A stretch of 35,664 nt of DNA, taken from NCBI RefSeq assembly GCF_001949145.1, contig NW_019091676.1:318231-353894 (forward strand), in the 5' to 3' direction. The stretch comes from Acanthaster planci (lineage: Eukaryota; Echinodermata; Asteroidea; Valvatida; Acanthasteridae). The notes beneath the pieces were generated by a model that saw only the letters and a list, made by a program, of their open reading frames with translations, was not told the origin of the DNA and searched no databases. The translations under genes were made by a program, and so were the position numbers. Positions 29,521 through 35,664 of this stretch are shown piece by piece; position 1 is the stretch's first letter; each line of letters opens with the position of its first letter.

Positions 29521-32500
29521 ATTCATTAATTTGATGTATTTACTGTAATTTTCAAAGTATCGGAACACATCAAATGAAGTTTTTCAAAAATGCGACATGC
29601 GTGTGTTGATCTTTTTTCAGTAAAAATCTCTTATCTCTCTTTTTAATATCATACAGACTTGTTTCCATTAATTTAAATACATCTTTCTCCTTGATAAAAT
29701 GTACAAAGTGCTAAAGGAGCATATTTGTGGGAAATGAAGTGATAGCAAATGCCTACAACCAGGCAGTGCTCTGCTCTCTACTAAAAGAAGGTGAACTCGG
29801 CAACCCAAAGCTTGTCCTGCAATGCACAGAAATGTCACCTAAATTTAAGAAATATCCCCACATCCTTCAGGTGTGCAAAGAACAAGGGATGAGAAAGGAA
29901 ACGTTTGCAACAGTAACCATTAAGATGTGCCCTGTGGGGTCCCTTGAAATGTCAATATGCACAATGGAACTCATAGGCCAGAGTTTCATTTTGGTGCACT
30001 GGGATGCTGGAGAAATTAACAGTTCTTGTTTGCCCAGGGCAAAGTATACACATGTACTGTTTCTGATTTGTCTTTGGGCATCGTTTACACAAGCACTGTT
30101 TCCCAATGTACCAACACTCAGGTTTCCATGCGTGCATGAGAGTACAAAATTCAGGGACAATTTGAAACCACTGAATACAAATATGTGTACCGTCCATCTT
30201 TCATGAGTGGAACTGTTCCAGTGGAACAATGCACAAACATTACATTTCTTCTTTTTGACTAATGTTACTGAATGCAATTAGAACGAGACAAGGTTTTTAC
30301 GCATGAGATTATATGCTTTAGAATCGTAAACACAAATAGCACACTTTTTCACTGATGGAAACAGAACTTGTCATCTCCTGATTTCAACGGAATGTTCATT
30401 CTCTTTTGTATTGACAGATGGGTGATAAATTCATTCCAAGACTAGTAAATAAATTAATATTAATTGCAACTGTTAAAACAGGCAACTTTAAATGTTTTGC
30501 CGATGTTTCCGCTTTGACATCAGGTCGGGGGCGTGTAGTGGTTCTGAAGCAAAAGGCTTTTTGTGAGAGCAAGAAAAAGAACGCTGAAAATAAAAAGCAG
30601 CTTTAATTTTGGTTTTGGCAAAATACACAACCTTTCCAGCATAATGAACCATTCAGGTCATGACCTATACATGACCTTATGACCTTTCGTTCTTAAAACT
30701 GTTGGCCCCCATATCTTTTTTCAAAGACAAATTGGTTTTTTTTTCCATAGACAAATGGGGTCCTTTTTTTTTTCCAATACCAAAAGTGTCAACTGAAAAG
30801 ATAAATGGTCCCGGAGAATGTTTTTTAATACTGAAATAAGCAAATGCCTTTTAAAAGGGTGCTGTACATTTTCAAAATTCCTTCCCAAACATACAAACAC
30901 AGATCAGAGCAAATAAGTTTACGTATTCTTATAGGAAGAACCGTGACTTTGATGGCATCTTTAGGTGACTGGAATCAGCCAGATCTTGAACAAGCAGGAG
31001 AAACTGGATGGGGAGAGGGTCCTTAAAAACTCTTAGACATTTTTTGCTGCTGGACCATAAACATGCAGAGAGTTCATGAGTTTCTATTTTTGGCACTGAC
31101 CTCGAGTGAACTTAAGTTCAGGTATGCTTGGTCCTTAACAAAATTGGTGTTATTTTTTTTGCTGTTAGTAACATCTGGTTTTTTGCTGAGCTGAAAATGA
31201 GAACTCACTGTTGACTTGAAATGGGCCCAAAACACAAGATCTTCTTCCCCATATTTTTTTTTTGGGGGGGGGAGGAACTATTTTCCACTTAGGTTTATCC
31301 AGCTAAATGCTGACAAAATATAGGAAAGTATATTGCCCTTTATGAAATGCCAGCAGCTATAGGGTTAGGACGCATGTACAAGTAACTTTCAATATCATCC
31401 ATGTACATCCATGTGTTTTTGAAATATACAAAGTACAGAGTGGGTTTCGTGACTATCCTCAAGCCATTTGGTGCAGCAATACAGACATAATCCAAGTTTT
31501 CAAAACATGCAAAATACTGTGTGGTGATAAACTTTTTTTATACATATAATACAACAAAACTTCAAGAAGAATGAACGTGAAACGTTTGGTTGTGCTTTAT
31601 CAAATTGGGGCAAATGTCATGGATCTGCGAAGCAGAGAGATGTGTACAAAAAGCAATATTACTCAAAAATGGCTAAAAACTCATTTTGTAGGAGCCAGTC
31701 AGGAACTTGCATACAAAACCTGTCGTTAACAGTCATTGCGACCATGAATGAGGAAATGAGACTCGGTGAAATTGCGAGAAATTCAGCGTCGGAGTCTTGG
31801 TCAAGTCTCCAACTTGAAGCCTACTGCAATTACATTTCAGCACTTTGTTTTTCTGCTCACATTGCGAATGTAGAAGGAGAGCATGGTCCAACAAATTAGG
31901 CAATGACTTCATTTTCAGAGGCTAAACAGTGGTAGCTGAACATCAACATGAATATTTACCAGTAATTGGTAAAAAATATAACAACTGAGCACTAGTTGCT
32001 TGACCTTTTAACGGGAAAGATTTGTTCTTTTTGCCAAATATCTGAAATTGCTCCTGGCAAAACCACTATTGGAAGATCATTCATTTAAATCAACTGATTA
32101 ACTCCCCCCCCCTAAAAAAGACAAAACACATGTACATATCAGTAGCTTCTAAAAAAACGGGAAACAAAAACACAAGACGATAAAATGTGGCAGTAAAGTT
32201 TTGTCTTCAACAATACGTTAAATATTAACCAACTTTGTACAGACTATATACATGAAAGTGTTTCACTAGCATTGGGGAAAAAATCCAAAGACGGCCATAC
32301 TTGAAGGAATTTTCTGATCTTCAAAGGGATGGAATGACAAATGCACAGATCCGGCAAAGAAAATGGATGTGATTTTGGCCAAAAAGTCCCACACCCTAAG
32401 CACCGATGTTTCCTGGTTTGCAGCCAAGAGTCACCAAGAAATAAAAGATTTCACTGCAATATTTGGCCTTGAAAAACTATGAGCAAAACAAAAAACGAAA

Positions 32501-34093
32501 CAATACTCAAGCAACAAAAACAACAAAATATTCAACATTTCAGAATCCGCAAGTTAGAAAGCACAGATAGCACATTTTCTAATTTTGAGGGGAAAAAAAG
32601 GAACAAGAACAGGAAAAAAAAGTTTCACAAAGTTACGAACATTGGGGAAATATTTTTTGACAAATCCAACACAATTTATGAATACAACAAATGCACACAC
32701 CTTCCCTTCAGTGCCCTCAATTGCTGTAATTTCCGTTGATGATAGCACCCTGCCCTCTCTACCACCATACATGTACGTGTTCACAGTTCACATGAAAGCA
32801 AGAGTTGTTTTTTTGCCAAAATCTTCCCGGTGTTTTTTGTGGCCTTAAAAGTGTAGTTTCTTTCCCAACATTACAGGTCAGTGCAGGAGATGGCAGAGTT
32901 GAATACGTGTAGCCTGGTTTTAACAATGAAACATGGGTGTTGAGCTAAGCTTAAGTACATGCTCATAAATGTGGTAATTACCACAGGAAACTGCATCTTT
33001 TAGTTGGGTTTCAAACTCATGTTGGCTTCTGAATGTGTTCCTTCCAATTTCAGGTTCAGCAAACAGAAAGACCCCCACAAACTATCTCCCATCTGCTACC
33101 CTCCACCCCCCTTAAAAAGAAAAATCCAAGTTAATTGTGGGAACCTGGCTCACTTTGGCACAAATTTCTTAAAACTTAAACATTACATGTACATGTACTT
33201 GGATCTAAGGATTTAAAGAAACATGAAAAAAATCCTTATATTTTCCTTATAAAAATTCTGGAAGAGTGAAAACAAAGGTCCTCAAATTTCATGAAAATAT
33301 TCAGTTCTTTTTTAATCCTGAACCTGGTATAAAAATACAGTGCAATGTGAAATTTGACTGGTTAAATTTTTTTTTTTTTACATATTTCCCAAATCAGTAG
33401 ATCCATGCATCCTTTGCTTTACTTTTTAACAACTTCAAATACTGTCACAACCCTACAGCACCGCTTTCCCAAGCAGTCTGTTTCAGCTTCCTCACTCTCT
33501 GTACACTCTTAAGCACATCATTTCTCACGAGGGAAAAAAATGGTGACTGCCCTCCCTGTAAGAGGTCAACTTTGCGATTTAAAGAAACCTCACTCTTCAC
33601 TGATCAACTGCAGACGCAAAATAACACCATAAGGGGTTGACTTTATGGCATCTTGTTTCCTGCCTTGCTCAAAACAGCACATGCATTTTAACGGGAGTAT
33701 GACTTGGGAGATAAGGTTTGAGTTGAATATATTTTGACTTGGCAAATAACTGGGCAAATCATCAACCACTTTGAGCAAAGCCACAAAAGAATTTCAGTGA
33801 CCTTGGCATGCCTCTTCAAAGAAACAATGCTGTATACAGTGAAGTTTAAAATTATTCGATTCTTACTGTTTGTTTACATTGCAGTGAGATCTTTACAAAT
33901 AGAGTGGCTTGCCATGGACTCATCTAAAAACACCCTGTAACTGGCAATATCACTTGCCATGTAAAGCACGTGCAGTAGCAGTACCGACTTGAGAAAAGGC
34001 TACAAAACCGGTGGCAGAGGTGGGATACGTGATCTTGGCATTCAGGAACTGAACAGAGCCTCCAGTCATTGAGTCCACGTGAATCTACAAACA
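29521..34093 (-). other. Intergenic DNA and probable 3'UTR of the AF9/ENL gene
   Basis: From about 31,000 to 34,093 the plus strand is A-rich (the minus strand T-rich), as expected for a 3'UTR read on the minus strand. ATTAAA hexamers on the minus strand occur at 33310-33315 and 30602-30607. AATAAA on the minus strand is only seen farther off, at 28982-28987 and 28478-28483. T/G tracts and short microsatellites are present. No other gene was recognised. Confidence 0.5.
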
Positions 34094-35512
34094 CTACGCA
34101 AACGAGGACACACACTCTTGCAGCTTCCGGAGTGTCGTTTGATCAAGGGAGCAGAGATCAAAGTCAAACGTGGCATCTGTTATGTGGAAAAGTCCGGTCT
34201 CCTCAATCAAGTCCACCACCTTCTGCAGCTGTTCCCTGTTCTGTAAGCAGCTCAGTTTCTGGTGCAAGAGAACCAAGTCGTTGAGGTAGCCCTGGTTCCC
34301 CTTGGAGAGTTTGGCCTCTGCTTGCCTGGGTTTCCCCTCGCTGGCTTTTGCGGGTTTAGAGTCACTGCTTTTCTTGTCCACGTACTTCTGCTTTGTGTCC
34401 GCCAATTTGGCTTTGTTCTCGGAGCTTCTTTGCTTCCCATCAGAACTCTTTGGTTTGGCGTCCTGAGTCTTCTGTTTGGCATCCACACTTTTGTGTTTGA
34501 TCTCGCCACTTTTCTGTTTCCGTTCACCCTTGTTGCTGTATCCATTTTTCTTTGAGCCATTGCTCATGCTGTTCTTTTTACTACTGCCGGATTTAGTACC
34601 GCTCTTCGTCTTATCTGAGGTGGCTGGCGTTCCTGACGGGATCCTCCCATAGTCTTGTTCATTAGATGACGTGGAGTGATTGCTAAGTGGTGGTAGGGTT
34701 GTTACTGGTGATGGTGTCTTCCGATACGGCAAGCCAATGTCTTGATCATCATCGTCGTCGTCGTCATTCTCGTCTCCAAGTTCAGCCATGAGGGTGTTTA
34801 AGACTCCCCCTCCTCCTCGCGGCAGGGAGGAGAAGCTGATGCTGGAGCTGGGGCTGTGTGCCTCCCCGCCCTCACCTGTGCTCAGTTCGTCCTCGAAGGG
34901 GGGCAGCTCCTTTGGAGGCTCTGGCAGTGCTGTCTTAGGCTTCCTGGACACGCAGATTTCTGGAGTGAAGAGTCCAGCACTGCCTTGGCTGACGGCAGCC
35001 GGCTTGACCGTCTTGGGTTTGCTGGCTTTCTCCTTCGGTTTAACCTTGTCCCCGGAGGGGCCCTTCTCCGCGGGCGATGGCTTGCCTGAGGAACTCTTCT
35101 CGTGAGGGCCTCTGTCACTGGAATCCTTCCGCTTGCGCTTCTTGGCAGAGTCCTGAGATGTTGGTGGAGGAGCTGGTGAGGTAGAGGCAGGTCGCTTGAC
35201 ACTGGGTTTAGTCTTGGTTGGGTCTTTAGGGGGTGGTTTTGGGCTAGTTTTGGGCTCTTTTGAGCCCGACTTGGGCTCCTTGGAAACAGGTTTGGCATCC
35301 TTGACAGGAGTTTTGTTATCTTTACTACTGACCTTGGAATCCTTTACACTACTGGACTTGGGCTCCTTAGAACCCGGTTTGGGCTCCTTGAAGTTAGATT
35401 TTGGTTCCTTGGAACCTATTTTGGGCTCCTTTGATGATGTCTTAGGCTCCTTTGAAGCAGTTTTGACTTCTTTGTGGTCTTTCATGGGCTTGGATGAAGT
35501 TTTACTGCTATC
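34094..35512 (-). CDS. MLLT3: AF9/ENL (MLLT3/MLLT1) family protein, last coding exon
   Basis: AF9/ENL proteins are nuclear readers and adaptors that link acylated histones to elongation factors (AF4, P-TEFb), DOT1L and Polycomb partners. This exon encodes 472 residues and TAG. Residues 17-87 are a Lys heptad array (KxxSKEP). A basic cluster KKRKRK lies near 122-127. Then come a Pro/Ser region, an acidic run (DENDDDDDDD) and a second heptad array at 332-380. The last 65 residues (34097-34291) are the AHD: LNDLVLLHQKL, VVDLIEETGLF, TFDFDLCSLD and TLRKLQ match AF9/ENL closely. The exon starts after ctctccag at GAT, phase 0. The YEATS domain must be in upstream exons beyond 35664. Invertebrates usually have one AF9/ENL gene, so the symbol marks the family. 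The downstream neighbour is convergent. Confidence 0.93.
   Translation of the reverse strand, partial: DSSKTSSKPMKDHKEVKTASKEPKTSSKEPKIGSKEPKSNFKEPKPGSKEPKSSSVKDSKVSSKDNKTPVKDAKPVSKEPKSGSKEPKTSPKPPPKDPTKTKPSVKRPASTSPAPPPTSQDSAKKRKRKDSSDRGPHEKSSSGKPSPAEKGPSGDKVKPKEKASKPKTVKPAAVSQGSAGLFTPEICVSRKPKTALPEPPKELPPFEDELSTGEGGEAHSPSSSISFSSLPRGGGGVLNTLMAELGDENDDDDDDDQDIGLPYRKTPSPVTTLPPLSNHSTSSNEQDYGRIPSGTPATSDKTKSGTKSGSSKKNSMSNGSKKNGYSNKGERKQKSGEIKHKSVDAKQKTQDAKPKSSDGKQRSSENKAKLADTKQKYVDKKSSDSKPAKASEGKPRQAEAKLSKGNQGYLNDLVLLHQKLSCLQNREQLQKVVDLIEETGLFHITDATFDFDLCSLDQTTLRKLQECVSSFA
34373..34519 (-). repeat. Coding 21-bp imperfect tandem repeat (KxKxxDx array)
   Basis: Seven consecutive 7-residue units: KQKSGEI, KHKSVDA, KQKTQDA, KPKSSDG, KQRSSEN, KAKLADT and KQKYVDK. 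It is independent of the first array in consensus and lies 27 residues before the AHD. Confidence 0.85.
35252..35464 (-). repeat. Coding 21-bp imperfect tandem repeat (KxxSKEP array)
   Basis: Ten units with Lys at residues 17, 24, 31, 38, 45, 52, 60, 67, 74 and 81 of the exon; one unit is 8 residues long and the rest are 7. The best-kept units read KTSSKEP, KIGSKEP, KPGSKEP and KSGSKEP. At DNA level a ggctcctt(g/t)ga core recurs on the plus strand. Confidence 0.85.
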
Positions 35513-35664
35513 CTGGAGAGAATAGATACAAATAACAGGTGTCCTAGAGGTTATCACATTGACTACTGATGTGTAAAATGTCCATCAACACACAAAACAT
35601 TGACTGGACACAATCTATTTGCTGTTTGTCCAAAAACCTTCAGATAACAAGCCACTTTTTTAGC
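35513..35664 (-). other. Partial intron of the AF9/ENL gene
   Basis: The sequence upstream of the acceptor on the minus strand (tattctctccag) is pyrimidine-rich near the site. It runs off the window edge. The open frame continues a further 15 codons into the intron but shows no resemblance to the family. Confidence 0.8.

Noticed and set aside
29727-30206. 159-codon open frame on the plus strand
   Set aside because: It opens with GTG, not ATG, which would be unusual for an animal gene. I recognise no domain. A retained pseudogene fragment cannot be excluded.
30418-30606. 62-codon frame after a gacag acceptor-like site
   Set aside because: Short, no family resemblance, ends at an AATAAA-containing A-rich stretch. 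Most likely chance.
1-35664. CRISPR arrays, prokaryotic operons, integrases, retroviral or LINE protein remains
   Set aside because: No regular direct-repeat array, ribosome-binding-site/operon layout, or reverse transcriptase or integrase motif was found in any frame.

Overview
This is metazoan nuclear DNA. It has split genes with GT-AG introns, tRNA-derived SINEs, fold-back repeats and A/T-rich non-coding sequence. The two recognisable genes are animal families. Frequent tacatgta-type motifs, tRNA-SINE remnants and single-type (not vertebrate-paralogue-like) proteins suggest a marine invertebrate. An invertebrate deuterostome such as an echinoderm or lancelet is plausible, but the species cannot be fixed from the sequence.

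Left and centre, + strand (at most 1 to about 25,000): the 3' part of a plasma-membrane Na+/Ca2+ exchanger gene of the SLC8 (NCX/Calx) family. I can join thirteen coding exons from 7330 to the stop at 24474-24476, with all intron phases matching, giving 546 residues. They encode the end of the cytoplasmic linker helix region, two Calx-beta domains (CBD1 and CBD2), a short acidic linker and the C-terminal membrane half with the alpha-2 repeat. The N-terminal membrane half (alpha-1 repeat) is not visible and should lie upstream of the window. The 10.6-kb intron 7941-18520 interrupts CBD1. The first 7.3 kb looks like intron, with one possible 15-nt micro-exon.

Right, - strand (35512 to 34094): the last coding exon of an AF9/ENL (MLLT3/MLLT1) gene, a transcription elongation and chromatin adaptor. 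It carries a Lys/Ser-rich disordered linker with two heptad-repeat arrays, a basic nuclear-localisation-like cluster, an acidic tract and the C-terminal AHD. The YEATS domain must lie beyond the right edge.

The two genes converge tail to tail across 9.6 kb of non-coding DNA that probably holds both 3'UTRs. Introns and the intergenic region contain at least three good inverted-repeat (fold-back/MITE-like) elements, one degenerate one, and four tRNA-derived SINE loci, one of them a tandem dimer next to a splice acceptor. No prokaryotic-type system, CRISPR array, rRNA or intact tRNA gene was seen. The most interesting leads are a frame-preserving alternative donor in the exchanger linker, a strong but frame-breaking 22-nt cassette in the giant intron, loss of acidic Ca2+-ligand positions in CBD2, and the heptad arrays of the AF9/ENL protein.
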